Of a stretch of DNA of 64,000 nt, positions 1 through 9,626 are shown one piece after another. Position numbers and translations under genes: made by a program. The stretch is taken from NCBI GenBank assembly GCA_021849045.1, contig JAJZTK010000003.1:1-64000 (forward strand). The letters are read 5' to 3'. Within the stretch, counting starts at the first letter, position 1, and every line of letters begins with the position of its first letter. The notes under the pieces were generated by a model. That model was not told the DNA's origin, ran no database searches, and worked only from the letters and a program-made list of their open reading frames with translations. This DNA is from Deltaproteobacteria bacterium (lineage in GTDB: Bacteria; Desulfobacterota; Desulfuromonadia; Geobacterales; DSM-12255).

Positions 1-785
1 GCGTGGGTCTGGAGCCCAGGCCCGGATTCCTGCTGTTCAGCGGGATTCCGGAGAATTCGGTCATTCCGATCATCGAAGAGATCATCCGCACCTACCGTGC
101 ACACACACCTGCCGGCAAGCGGCTCAAGCACCTTATCGCCACGAACGGTGAAGAGGGATTCCGCGCCCTCCTGAAATCTCCCCGCACCGAACCCATCCAA
201 ACCGGAGCCAACGCCACACATTCCGGTACACCATCCCGGAATGAGGCATTGATCCGTATCGAGGTCGGCATCTTTGCGGGAGAATTGAATACAGCCACGC
301 TCCGGGGCGTAGCCGGTATTGCAACGGGCTTTGCGGATGGCGTACTGGCGGTGACCGCTGACCAGAATATCACGATGTATGTCAAGACCATCGAACAGGC
401 CACAACTACCTGTACGCAACTGACCGATCTGGGACTGAGCGGCACCACACCGGAAGAGAAGGTTGTGTTTCGCATCTGTCCGGGAAACCACGACTGTAGA
501 ATGGGACTTGCCCCAACACGCACGATAGCGAGAGAGCTGATCAGTCGCATGAACTCTTCCTCTTGCCACCGCTCCTGGGCAGTGGCAGGCTGCCATAACT
601 CCTGTTCCCAGCCACAGCTCGCCGATGTGGGCATCTATGCTTCGCGTATCGTAAAAGAAGCGGACGGCTCCCAAACGCCCCGTTTCACGGTGCTGACCCG
701 CAATGGCGACCTCCCATTTGCCGTGCCCACCCACCGGGATATCACCCTGGATGAGCTCCTCAACGCAGTGAACACGCTCGCCTGA
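1..785 (+). CDS. Nitrite/sulfite reductase-family protein, C-terminal part (5' truncated by window edge)
   Basis: CPGNHDC (CX5C) plus GCHNSC (CX3C) siroheme/4Fe-4S ligand pattern; ORF open to window start. Confidence 0.7.
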   Translation, partial: VGLEPRPGFLLFSGIPENSVIPIIEEIIRTYRAHTPAGKRLKHLIATNGEEGFRALLKSPRTEPIQTGANATHSGTPSRNEALIRIEVGIFAGELNTATLRGVAGIATGFADGVLAVTADQNITMYVKTIEQATTTCTQLTDLGLSGTTPEEKVVFRICPGNHDCRMGLAPTRTIARELISRMNSSSCHRSWAVAGCHNSCSQPQLADVGIYASRIVKEADGSQTPRFTVLTRNGDLPFAVPTHRDITLDELLNAVNTLA

Positions 786-856
786 GTCTTACCCGCCTTT
801 TCTCAATCTGTTACAAAAAACATGTTCATGCATCCGTGAGTCCTTCCGTTCAGGCA

Positions 857-892
857 TAAAAAAACCCCCTGTCCGTTTCCGAACAGGGGGTT
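857..892 (-). terminator. Intrinsic terminator of the large multiheme cytochrome gene
   Basis: aaccccctgt...acagggggtt stem followed on the minus strand by a T-run (A-run at 857-866 on +). Confidence 0.8.
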
Positions 893-941
893 GATCGTTG
901 TTACCGGGAGCCCTTTCGGACTCCCGGCAGTTGCGGCATTA

Positions 942-3900
942 TCAGAGCCTGGTGTGGCAACTGTCGCAGGTGACGGTGGTCGAGGTCCAGGAAACCGGCT
1001 TATTGGCATGGCATGCGACGTTGGAGCAGCTGCCGCCGCTGTACGAAGCCGTACCGAAGAGCGTGGTCTTGGCCAGGTCGTAGGAGCTGGTGTAGTTCTT
1101 GTAGCCCCTGTTGCGCGACCAACCTCCGGCCGTGGCAGCGGTGTAGCTGTCGAAGCTGCCGTTCCTCAGCTGGGCCTTGGTTGCGATATTGACCGCAGCA
1201 AACCTGACATCGATGCTCCCGTTGACATGGGCGGCCAGGTTGGCGATCTCGGCGTTACCCTTTAGCGGAGCGGTGGTGCCGTTGTGACAAGCAATACAGA
1301 TACTGTTCTTGTCGTTGTACGATACTGAAACGGTCGTGTTGTGGCAGATGTTGCAGTTGATGGTCGTGGCACGGTTACCGGCACCGTGGGCGGCGTTGAC
1401 CGTCTGGCCGCCGGACTTCGCCAGCTTGCCGCTGGTCCCGCTGAAGGTGTTGTCGTAGTGGATGCCGACAGCGTGGGCAGCGTGGGCGGCAGTGGTCGGC
1501 TGGTTGCCGTGGCAGTTGGCGCAACGGTCAGCATTGGTGAAGGAACCGGTCCAGGCCGGCGTCTTGCCGTTGGCGCCTATGACCAGCGCGGTCTTGCCGT
1601 CGCCGTGGCAGTAGACCTGATCACAGGTCTTATCCGCATTGTACACGGAGGTAGAGAGGTTCTTGCTCTTCAGGGTACCGGCACCAACGATCGGAGTCAG
1701 AACGACATCGACCGTACCGTTCATGTGGCTGCCGCTTTCAGCCACCGGGTGACAGTTGGCACAGCCGAAGCCGTATGGCGTGGTTGCTCCGCTGCCGGCA
1801 CCGGTAGAGCGGTTGGCGGTGAAGTTATCGAAACCGGTGATGCCGGACAGGGCAATCTGGCCCATGTGGCGGTTGTGGGCACCGGAGAGGGTCGGGTGGC
1901 AACCGGCGCAGTTGAGAGTGGCGCCCCACTGTAAGGCGACGTTGTTGGTCCCGGCATTGTGGCAGGAGATGTTGGAGCAGGTTGAAGCGCCCTGCGCCCA
2001 GGTGAAGCTCTTGCCCAGACCGGCAATGACGTTCGGCGTCTTGTTCAGGTGGTAGGAAGCGCCGGTGTAGTCCTTGAACTTGTTGGCCGTGGCCGGGTCA
2101 ACCGTCTTGGCGTGGCAGTAGGCGCAACCGGTGGTGCTGGTGATCCCCAGCCTGCTGACGTGGGTCTGGTGGTTGTTGGCCGTGCTGGTACCTGCCCCGC
2201 CGTTGGCGTAGTCAGGCATACCGAAACCGCTGGTGCCGTGGCAGCCGTTGCAGGAGAGGGCCGCGCCGGCCCAGGTCGGGTTCACGTAGACGAGAGCCCC
2301 CGGATTACCGTTGGAGTGACAGTAGATGTTGCTGCACTGCTTGGTGCCGGCGTTGTACTTGGCACTTCCGCCGCCCCTTGCGGAGGAGAAGTCGACGAAC
2401 TTGTTGACGTGCTTGGTCTTGTCGGCAATCGTCGTGTTGTTGCTCACGGTCTTGGCGTGGCAGTCAACGCAGTTGAAGCCGTTGCCGAGGCCCATGATAG
2501 CGTTCTGCGACGGGTTGAGGTGCTTGTCGTGCCTGGCGGAGAGGCCGGACGCCACGGTTGTCTGCTTGGTGTCGTGGCACTGGACGCAGGTTCCGCTGCT
2601 CGTCGTGGTGGACCAGGCAACCGCTGTCAGGCCATTGCCACCCTGGCCGTTGGAGTGGCAGTAGGTGGTGTTGCAGCTGCTGCCGCCGTTGGACCAGTTG
2701 AAGCCGTTGTCGCTCCCCTGGAGGGCACCGTAAACGTAGGCGTTACCCTTCATTGTCGCCGAGGTGAAGGCGTAGAAGACCTGGGCCGCACCGCTGGCGT
2801 TGGCCGGGCCGTTGGCGTGGAGCGATCCCTTGGCTGCGCTGTGGCAGCTGCCGCAGGTAAAGCGGTAGGCGCCGGAACTGCTCACGTTGCCCGAGTAGTT
2901 GGTATAGCTGGTCGCCAGAGTGGCCGACGCATAGTGGATGCCGTGGGCACCGGGCAGGGCGTTATTGGCCGAGTGGCACTTGTTGCAGGCCAGCGGACCG
3001 ACGGTACCCCAGGCGTCCGAGGCGGAACTGCCGTGGCAGTAAGTGGCCGAACAGGTGGAGCCGCTCCAGGTACCGGTTTTGCCGCCGAGCGTATTGAAGA
3101 CGACGTTCGGTCCGCCGTTCAGGTGGTAGGATGAGGCGGTGTAGTCCTTGAACTTGTTGGCCGTGGCCAGATCGGCCGTCTTGACGTGGCAGGTGGCGCA
3201 ACCGGTGGTGCTGGTGATCCCCAGCTTGGTAACGTGGGCCGGGTGGCTGTTGGCCGTGCTGGTACCTGCCCCGCCGTTGGCGTAGTCAGGCCCACCGAAG
3301 CCACTGGTGCCGTGGCAGCCGTTGCAGCCGTAAGTAGTGGCCGAGTTCCAGGCCGCCGGGTTCACGTAGACCAGGGCGCCCGGGTTACCGTTGGAGTGGC
3401 AGTAGATGTTGCTGCACTGCTTGGTGCCGGCGTTGTACTTGGCGCTGCCGCCAGCCCTGACACCGGAGTAGTCGACGAACTTATTGACGTGCTTGGTCTT
3501 GTCGGCAATCGTCGTGTTGTTGCTCACGGTCTTGGCGTGGCAGTCAACACAGTTGAAACCGTTACCGAGGCCGAGAGAGACGTTGTTGGTCGGGTTCAGG
3601 TGCTTGTCGTGTTTTCCGGAGAGCCCGGTCGCCGTGGCGCCGGTCTGCTTGGTGTCGTGGCACTGGACGCAGGTCCCGCTGCTCGCCGTGGTGGACCAGG
3701 CCACCGCTGTCAGGCCGTTGCCACCCTGGCCGTTGGAGTGGCAGTAGGTGGTGTTGCAGCTGCTGCCGCCATTCGTGTAGTTGAAGCCGCTGTCGTTGCC
3801 GGCGAGGGTGCCGTAGGCGTAGCTGCTCCCCTTCAGGGTCGCCGAGGTGAAACCGAAGAAGACCTGGGCCGCACCGTTGGCAGTGACCGGACCGTTGGCG

Positions 3901-6302
3901 TGGACCGCACCCTTGGCGGCGTTGTGGCAGGCGGAGCAGGTGAACCGGTAGGCGCCGGCATTACTCATGTTGCTGGAAGCGGACAGGTTGGTGTAGCTGG
4001 CCGGCAACGTGGCCGAAGCATAGTGGATGCCATGGGCGCCGGGGAGGGTGTTGTTACCCTTGTGGCAACTGCTGCAGTTGGTGCTTCCGGCAGTGCCCCA
4101 GGCCGGGGTTGTGTTCAGGCCGCCGTGACAGTAGGTGGCCGAGCAGGTGCTGCCGTTGTACGCACCGGAGTAGGTGGTGAAGGCATTTACCGGCGCAAAG
4201 CGGGCATCGCGCTTCTTGTTCAGGTGATCGCCGGTGGCGAGGATGGCGCTGGTGCCATTGACCGTGGTCTTGTGGCAGAACGCGCACTTGGTGGCATCGG
4301 AGGTGGGGAGGTGTTTCGGGTGGCTGTTGGTGGCCGAGGCAGGAGACGGCATACCGCTGGTGCTGCCGGTGCTGCCGTGGCAGCCGTTGCAGGCAAGGAC
4401 CGAACCGCTGGTCCAGGCCGGGATCGCGGTCACCGGAGCGTTTCCGCGACCGTCGCTGTGGCAGTAGAATGCGGAGCAGGAAACATGCGAGCCGGTGGCC
4501 ACCGTGGCCTTGCCGGACATGGCGCCGGTGTAGTTGATGAAGCCGTTGGCGTGGATGGCCCGGTTGGCAAGGGTGCGGTTATCGGTATTGCTGATGGTGG
4601 CGTTATGGCAATCCTTGCACCTGAAGCCGCCGCCGGTCGCTGCCTTGTTCAGGTGGTTGGTGTGGGCGCCGGAAAGGGCGGTGGCGGCGTTGACCTCGTT
4701 GCCGTGGCAACCCTGGCAGTTGCCGGCAACCGACGCGGCGTTACCCCAGACCGGGGCAGAAGCGGCACCGTTGTGACAGGTAGTGGCTGAACAGGAACCG
4801 TAGGCGAGACTCCCTGCAGGCTTGGCAGCGCCGTTGCTATATGTGCCGCCGGTGGCGAAGACGACATCGACGTTGCCGTCGGCATGCTTGGTCGTGGTGG
4901 AGCCGGCGCCGCTGTGGCAGTCGGAACACTGGAAGCTGTAGGCGATGATATGCTTGCGGTGCGAACCGGAGCTCATGACCTTGAAGCCGCTGGTCGTGGT
5001 CCCCCAGTGACAGCCATCGCAGGCAAAGGCGGCGCCGCCCCAGGTCGGAGCAGTCGCGTAGACCGGCGTACCGGTGCCGTTGCCGCTCTGCGACGAGCTG
5101 TGACAGTAGATGTTGCTGCACTGGCCGTAAGCGGCGCTGGGCGCAAGCTTCCCGGTACCGCCACTCGTGGCGAGAGTTCCGCCGGAGGGGGTGTAGCCGC
5201 GGTTGGCAGCGCCGGTAAGGGCGGTGAGATCCCACTTGACGTTGCCGTTGACGTGGGTGTTGTCGAGATGGGCACCGTGGCACTTGTCGCAGGTGAGCGA
5301 CAGATTCCCGGTTCCGGTCCCGGCATGACGGGTGTGGCCGCCAGCGGTGGGGGCAGTTGCTGCCGTGGTACCGTGGCAGGCGCCGCAGGCCTTCTGGGTC
5401 CCGTCAGTGACCGACCAGTTGGCAGTGCTCGCGGAACCGCCGGTAAGGGTCGAACCGTGGCAGTACAATGAACAGGTGGACGCCCCGGCAGACTGGTTGA
5501 TCGTGGTGCCGACGGAGTTCGTGTTCCAGGTGTAGCCGTTGGTCAGGTTGGCGTTCAACTGGCCGTTATAGGTACCGGTCGTGACCGGCGTAGCCCCGAA
5601 ACTCGCCCAGTTCGTGTTGTTGACGGCAAATCCCAGTTCGATCTTCTTGTAGGTCGGAGTATTGTGCAAGGCACCGTTATAGGCGTTGTGACAGGTTTCA
5701 CACTTCATGCTCAGGGCATTGTGTGCCGTGTGTGCGCCGGCCTTGGTAACCGGAAGGGCGCCGGTAGCGGGCGATGCCAGGCCACCGGGTCCCGGGGTGG
5801 CGCTGGCAGGCGGGTAGCCGTGGCAGGTGCCGCAGGATGGGGCGAACGCCGTATTGTGCGGGTGGCACAAGAGACAGTCGGTGTTGTTGGCCTGTTGGTG
5901 GTTCAGATCGGTCTGGCCGGTCGTATTGTACCGGTGGTACTTGGTCTGGGTATGGCAGACCTCGCAGATCCTCTGGGAGGTGAGGTGCCCGCCGGCATCA
6001 TTACCGAAACCGGTCACGTTGTTGAAAACGATCGGCTTCGGGGTGGTGGTGCTCACGCCGATGAAGGTCGCCATCGACTGATTCACCCGCTTGATGTTAT
6101 TGGTCGTCTTGTTGTGGCAGGTGGTACAGGTAAACTGACCGTACTTACCGCCGGTGACGCCCCAGCCACCGTTGCCGCTCCAGTACGCGGAGTTGGTGTT
6201 CAGGCTGTTGTGCGTAAGGGTGGCACCAAAGCCCCACCCTCCCCAGAGACAGACAACCAGAACCACCAGCCATCCCATAACTCTGCTTCTGCTCTTTCCC
6301 AT
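942..6302 (-). CDS. Giant secreted multiheme c-type cytochrome (44 heme-like motifs; CX4CH/CX2CH type)
   Basis: 31 CX2CH, 12 CX4CH and 1 CX3CH motifs counted in the translation; signal peptide MGKSRSRVMGWLVVLVVCLW; RBS aaaaaggag precedes ATG at 6302, so the ORF-track start at 6335 is probably too early. Confidence 0.92.
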   Translation of the reverse strand: MGKSRSRVMGWLVVLVVCLWGGWGFGATLTHNSLNTNSAYWSGNGGWGVTGGKYGQFTCTTCHNKTTNNIKRVNQSMATFIGVSTTTPKPIVFNNVTGFGNDAGGHLTSQRICEVCHTQTKYHRYNTTGQTDLNHQQANNTDCLLCHPHNTAFAPSCGTCHGYPPASATPGPGGLASPATGALPVTKAGAHTAHNALSMKCETCHNAYNGALHNTPTYKKIELGFAVNNTNWASFGATPVTTGTYNGQLNANLTNGYTWNTNSVGTTINQSAGASTCSLYCHGSTLTGGSASTANWSVTDGTQKACGACHGTTAATAPTAGGHTRHAGTGTGNLSLTCDKCHGAHLDNTHVNGNVKWDLTALTGAANRGYTPSGGTLATSGGTGKLAPSAAYGQCSNIYCHSSSQSGNGTGTPVYATAPTWGGAAFACDGCHWGTTTSGFKVMSSGSHRKHIIAYSFQCSDCHSGAGSTTTKHADGNVDVVFATGGTYSNGAAKPAGSLAYGSCSATTCHNGAASAPVWGNAASVAGNCQGCHGNEVNAATALSGAHTNHLNKAATGGGFRCKDCHNATISNTDNRTLANRAIHANGFINYTGAMSGKATVATGSHVSCSAFYCHSDGRGNAPVTAIPAWTSGSVLACNGCHGSTGSTSGMPSPASATNSHPKHLPTSDATKCAFCHKTTVNGTSAILATGDHLNKKRDARFAPVNAFTTYSGAYNGSTCSATYCHGGLNTTPAWGTAGSTNCSSCHKGNNTLPGAHGIHYASATLPASYTNLSASSNMSNAGAYRFTCSACHNAAKGAVHANGPVTANGAAQVFFGFTSATLKGSSYAYGTLAGNDSGFNYTNGGSSCNTTYCHSNGQGGNGLTAVAWSTTASSGTCVQCHDTKQTGATATGLSGKHDKHLNPTNNVSLGLGNGFNCVDCHAKTVSNNTTIADKTKHVNKFVDYSGVRAGGSAKYNAGTKQCSNIYCHSNGNPGALVYVNPAAWNSATTYGCNGCHGTSGFGGPDYANGGAGTSTANSHPAHVTKLGITSTTGCATCHVKTADLATANKFKDYTASSYHLNGGPNVVFNTLGGKTGTWSGSTCSATYCHGSSASDAWGTVGPLACNKCHSANNALPGAHGIHYASATLATSYTNYSGNVSSSGAYRFTCGSCHSAAKGSLHANGPANASGAAQVFYAFTSATMKGNAYVYGALQGSDNGFNWSNGGSSCNTTYCHSNGQGGNGLTAVAWSTTTSSGTCVQCHDTKQTTVASGLSARHDKHLNPSQNAIMGLGNGFNCVDCHAKTVSNNTTIADKTKHVNKFVDFSSARGGGSAKYNAGTKQCSNIYCHSNGNPGALVYVNPTWAGAALSCNGCHGTSGFGMPDYANGGAGTSTANNHQTHVSRLGITSTTGCAYCHAKTVDPATANKFKDYTGASYHLNKTPNVIAGLGKSFTWAQGASTCSNISCHNAGTNNVALQWGATLNCAGCHPTLSGAHNRHMGQIALSGITGFDNFTANRSTGAGSGATTPYGFGCANCHPVAESGSHMNGTVDVVLTPIVGAGTLKSKNLSTSVYNADKTCDQVYCHGDGKTALVIGANGKTPAWTGSFTNADRCANCHGNQPTTAAHAAHAVGIHYDNTFSGTSGKLAKSGGQTVNAAHGAGNRATTINCNICHNTTVSVSYNDKNSICIACHNGTTAPLKGNAEIANLAAHVNGSIDVRFAAVNIATKAQLRNGSFDSYTAATAGGWSRNRGYKNYTSSYDLAKTTLFGTASYSGGSCSNVACHANKPVSWTSTTVTCDSCHTRL
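2044..4197 (-). repeat. Internal tandem duplication in the cytochrome gene (two copies of about 1.08 kb)
   Basis: e.g. ttgacgtgcttggtcttgtcggcaatcgtcgtgttgttgctcacggtcttggcgtggcagtcaac occurs near 2404 and 3484 (offset 1080 nt); ggtggtagg..gtagtccttgaacttgttggccgtggcc occurs near 2049 and 3123. Confidence 0.85.
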
Positions 6303-6528
6303 GATAAGCTCCTTTTTCTCGGTAACCTGAAACACTTCTGTATACTTGTATTCATTAAAAAATGCGGACTAAAAAACGTTGTATGCCGGAATCCCTGCCT
6401 GATAATTCCGTGAAATAACCGTCCACCTCTACACTGCATCGCCGAACTGTCCACCTAACACATTACAATCGCTGAATGTTTCGCGGATACAGCCAGTTGC
6501 GTGAATACAAGAAGTAGCACGACACATG

Positions 6529-6567
6529 CCACCTTTTCTATAACGACAGAATGTCGGTGGTTTTTTT
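6529..6567 (+). terminator. Intrinsic-terminator-like hairpin in the divergent cytochrome/sucC intergenic region
   Basis: ccac..cgaca-gaa-tgtcg..gtgg followed by T7 on the + strand. Confidence 0.5.
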
Positions 6568-6702
6568 GAACGGGTTCTTGTGTTTACGGGTTAATCGTCT
6601 ATAACCTTTAATACTTATTAAAACTAATTTTCAAAACCCGCTTGCCCAGATTGTTTTTACTGATATTAAATTAGTTCATCCTGACTAAAAGGAGTGAAGA
6701 AC

Positions 6703-7860
6703 ATGAACATTCACGAGTACCAGGCAAAGGAGATCCTGGCCACGTACGGGATACCGATCCCGCGGGGCCGGGTGGCGCTCACCTCGGACCAGGTCGAACG
6801 GGCCGCCAAGATGATGGGGGGACGCTGCGTGGTCAAGGCCCAGATCTACGCCGGTGGCCGGGGCAAGGCCGGTGGCGTCAAACTGGTTCACCACCCGGAA
6901 CAGGCCCAGGAGCTGGGCAAAGAGCTGTTCGGCAAGCGTCTGGTCACGCCGCAGACCGGGCCGGAAGGGCTCAAAGTCCGCCGGATCCTCGTCGAGGAGG
7001 CGGTGGAGATCGCCCGGGAGTTCTATCTCTCCCTGACCCTGGACCGGGAGAGTTCCCGCTACTGCCTGATCGCTTCGGCCGAGGGTGGCATGGAGATCGA
7101 GGAGGTGGCCCAGAAGTCGCCGGAAAAGATCCACGTCCTGAACATCGACCCTTACATGGGGCTGCGCCCCTACCAGGCCCGCAAGATCGCCCTGGCGCTC
7201 GGGCTCACCGGCAGCCTCTGCGAGGACTGCGTCGAGTTGATCCTCAATCTGTACAAGGTGATGCTGGACAAGGACTGCGCCCTGGTGGAAGTGAACCCAC
7301 TGGTAGTCACCAAGGCCGGCTGGCTCATGGCCATGGACGCCAAGATCACCTTTGACGACAACGCCATCTACCGGCACCGCGAGTATCCGGACATGGTGGA
7401 CTACTCCCAGTTGGATACCCTGGAGATCAACGCCGGCAAGTACGACCTGGCCTACATCAAGCTCCATGGCAGCATCGGCTGCATGGTCAACGGTGCCGGC
7501 TTGGCCATGGCCACCCTGGATGTGCTCAAGGAGTACGGCGGCGAACCAGCCAATTTCCTGGACGTAGGGGGCGGGGCGACCCGGGAGAAGGTGGCCGAGG
7601 CGTTCAAGATCATCCTCCAGGACCCGGACGTCAAGGGGATCTTCGTCAACATCTTCGGCGGCATCATGCGCTGCGACGTCATCGCCCAGGGGATCATCGA
7701 GGCAGCCTCCGAGGTCCAGTGTGCCCTCCCGATCGTTGTCCGGATGGACGGCTCCCAGGTGGAAGAAGGAAAGCGGCTCCTGGCCGAATCGGGACTCAAC
7801 GTCCAGACCGGCGACACGCTGGGCGACGGGGCGGAGAAGATCGTCGGGATGCTGGGATAA
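6703..7860 (+). CDS. sucC: Succinate--CoA ligase (ADP-forming) subunit beta
   Basis: MNIHEYQAKEILATYGIPIPRG...GGRGKAGGVK...NIFGGIMRCD; RBS aaaggag before ATG. Confidence 0.95.
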   Translation: MNIHEYQAKEILATYGIPIPRGRVALTSDQVERAAKMMGGRCVVKAQIYAGGRGKAGGVKLVHHPEQAQELGKELFGKRLVTPQTGPEGLKVRRILVEEAVEIAREFYLSLTLDRESSRYCLIASAEGGMEIEEVAQKSPEKIHVLNIDPYMGLRPYQARKIALALGLTGSLCEDCVELILNLYKVMLDKDCALVEVNPLVVTKAGWLMAMDAKITFDDNAIYRHREYPDMVDYSQLDTLEINAGKYDLAYIKLHGSIGCMVNGAGLAMATLDVLKEYGGEPANFLDVGGGATREKVAEAFKIILQDPDVKGIFVNIFGGIMRCDVIAQGIIEAASEVQCALPIVVRMDGSQVEEGKRLLAESGLNVQTGDTLGDGAEKIVGMLG

Positions 7861-7875
7861 AACGGAGAAAAAGCC

Positions 7876-8766
7876 ATGTCCATATTGTTAAACAAAGAGT
7901 CGAAAATCCTCGTCCAGGGGATCACGGGCCGCAGCGGCCTGTTCCACACCCAGCAGTGCCGGGACTACGGCAGCAAGATCGTTGCCGGCGTCACCCCGGG
8001 CAAAGGGGGTATCCACATCGAAGGGATCCCGGTCTTCAATACCGTCGATGAGGCGGTCCGCTACACCGGCGCCAATGTCTCCATGATCTTCGTGCCCCCC
8101 CCGGGGGCTGCCGACGCCATCCTGGAATCGACCGCAGCCGGCATCGATCTGGCGGTCTGTATCACCGAAGGGATACCGGTGCGGGACATGGTCCCGGTGA
8201 AGCGGATGCTGGAGGAGAGCAAGACCAGGCTGGTCGGCCCGAATTGCCCGGGGGTCATCACCCCGGGCGAGTGCAAGGTCGGCATCATGCCGGGCTACAT
8301 CCACAAGCCGGGCAAGATCGGCGTCGTCTCCCGCAGCGGCACCCTCACCTACGAGGCGGTAAAGCAGCTCACCGACCTGGGACTCGGCCAGTCCACCTGC
8401 GTCGGCATCGGCGGCGACCCGATCATCGGCATGAAGTACATCGATGTGCTGAAGCTGTTCAACAGCGACCCGGAAACCGAAGCGGTGTTCATGATCGGCG
8501 AAATCGGCGGTGGTGCCGAGGAAGAGGCGGCTTACTGGATAAAGGAGCATATGAAGAAACCGGTGGCGGCGTTCATCGCCGGGGTCACCGCCCCTCCGGG
8601 CAAGCGTATGGGGCACGCCGGAGCGATCATCACCGGCGGCAAGGGAAAGGCCGAGGACAAGATCCGGACCCTGGAGGAGTGCGGCGTCGCCGTCGCCACC
8701 AGTCCGACCAGGATGGGGAGTGCCATGCAGGAGGCGCTGAAGGCAGGGCCGAAGAAAAAACGGTGA
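7876..8766 (+). CDS. sucD: Succinate--CoA ligase subunit alpha
   Basis: [32 protein letters not shown]...[20 protein letters not shown]. Confidence 0.96.
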   Translation: MSILLNKESKILVQGITGRSGLFHTQQCRDYGSKIVAGVTPGKGGIHIEGIPVFNTVDEAVRYTGANVSMIFVPPPGAADAILESTAAGIDLAVCITEGIPVRDMVPVKRMLEESKTRLVGPNCPGVITPGECKVGIMPGYIHKPGKIGVVSRSGTLTYEAVKQLTDLGLGQSTCVGIGGDPIIGMKYIDVLKLFNSDPETEAVFMIGEIGGGAEEEAAYWIKEHMKKPVAAFIAGVTAPPGKRMGHAGAIITGGKGKAEDKIRTLEECGVAVATSPTRMGSAMQEALKAGPKKKR

Positions 8767-8778
8767 CTGGTGACTGAA

Positions 8779-8817
8779 AAAAACGGCCGCCTGCGCTCGA
8801 TGCGCGGCGGCCGTTTC
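8779..8817. terminator. Bidirectional terminator between convergent sucD and GT2 gene
   Basis: aaacggccgcc ... ggcggccgttt stem with A/T flanks. Confidence 0.8.
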
Positions 8818-8837
8818 ACTCCTCACTCCTCACTGAT

Positions 8838-9626
8838 TCAAGGCTTAAGCAGCAGATACAACAGCCTCGTTCTCAGGGAGAGGAGCCGGTGGATGGCCAG
8901 CGCCCCCCTCCCCCGCCACCCCAGGGTGGCGCCATGCTCCCTGGCCGTCTCGAATGCCGCGGCCAGCTGTTCGCCGGTCCGCACACTCCCCTTGGCCGCG
9001 CCATGCACCCGGAAATCGGCCAGTTCGTCCGGGAGCACCGCCGGTTCGGCAACCGCGGCAAAGCGGAGCCAGAGGTCGTAGTCCATGTCCAGATCCTTCT
9101 TCGTGTCGAGCCCGCCGGCCCGTTCCCATATGGTGCGGTTCCAGAAGGTCGCCATCTGGGGAATAAAGTTTTCGGTCAGGAGCTTCAGCCGGGAAAACCG
9201 CGCCCCCCGCCAGTTCTTGTACCTGACGATCAGGCTGGTGATCGGCCGACCGCTCCCGTCGATCATCCCGGCCCGGCCGTAGAGCCAGGCCGGCTGCTCG
9301 TGGTCGAGATGCCCGGCAACCCTTGCCAGCGCTCCCGGCCGCAGCCGGTCGTCGGAATTGAGCCACCCCAGCACCCGTCCCCGCGCCCGCACCATCCCCC
9401 GGTTCACCGCATCGGACTGCCCCTCATCCGGCTCGAAGATCAGGCGGAGGCGTTCACCGTACTCCTCCCGCAGACGCACCAATAACTGCCGCGACCCATC
9501 CGTCGAGCCGGGGTCCAGCACCAGGAGTTCTACCTCAACGCCGGCCTGGTCGAGGACCGAGCGGACCGCCTCTTCCAGGAACAATGCCTGGTTGTACGAC
9601 GGCATTACGATAGATACGAGCGGCAT
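8838..9626 (-). CDS. Glycosyltransferase family 2
   Basis: MPLVSIVMPSYNQALFLEEAVRSVLDQ...GWLNSDD; start taken at internal Met. Confidence 0.88.
   Translation of the reverse strand: MPLVSIVMPSYNQALFLEEAVRSVLDQAGVEVELLVLDPGSTDGSRQLLVRLREEYGERLRLIFEPDEGQSDAVNRGMVRARGRVLGWLNSDDRLRPGALARVAGHLDHEQPAWLYGRAGMIDGSGRPITSLIVRYKNWRGARFSRLKLLTENFIPQMATFWNRTIWERAGGLDTKKDLDMDYDLWLRFAAVAEPAVLPDELADFRVHGAAKGSVRTGEQLAAAFETAREHGATLGWRGRGALAIHRLLSLRTRLLYLLLKP

Noticed and set aside
2044-4197. Periodic repeats considered as a CRISPR array or satellite
   Set aside because: They are coding duplications with about 1.08-kb period and heme motifs, not short repeats with unique spacers.
942-5471. Long + strand ORFs antisense to the cytochrome (e.g. 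2049-3134, 3186-4790, 4884-5471)
   Set aside because: Shadow ORFs of a repetitive GC-rich coding region; composition is V/G/A/R low complexity and they mirror the duplicated CXXCH gene.
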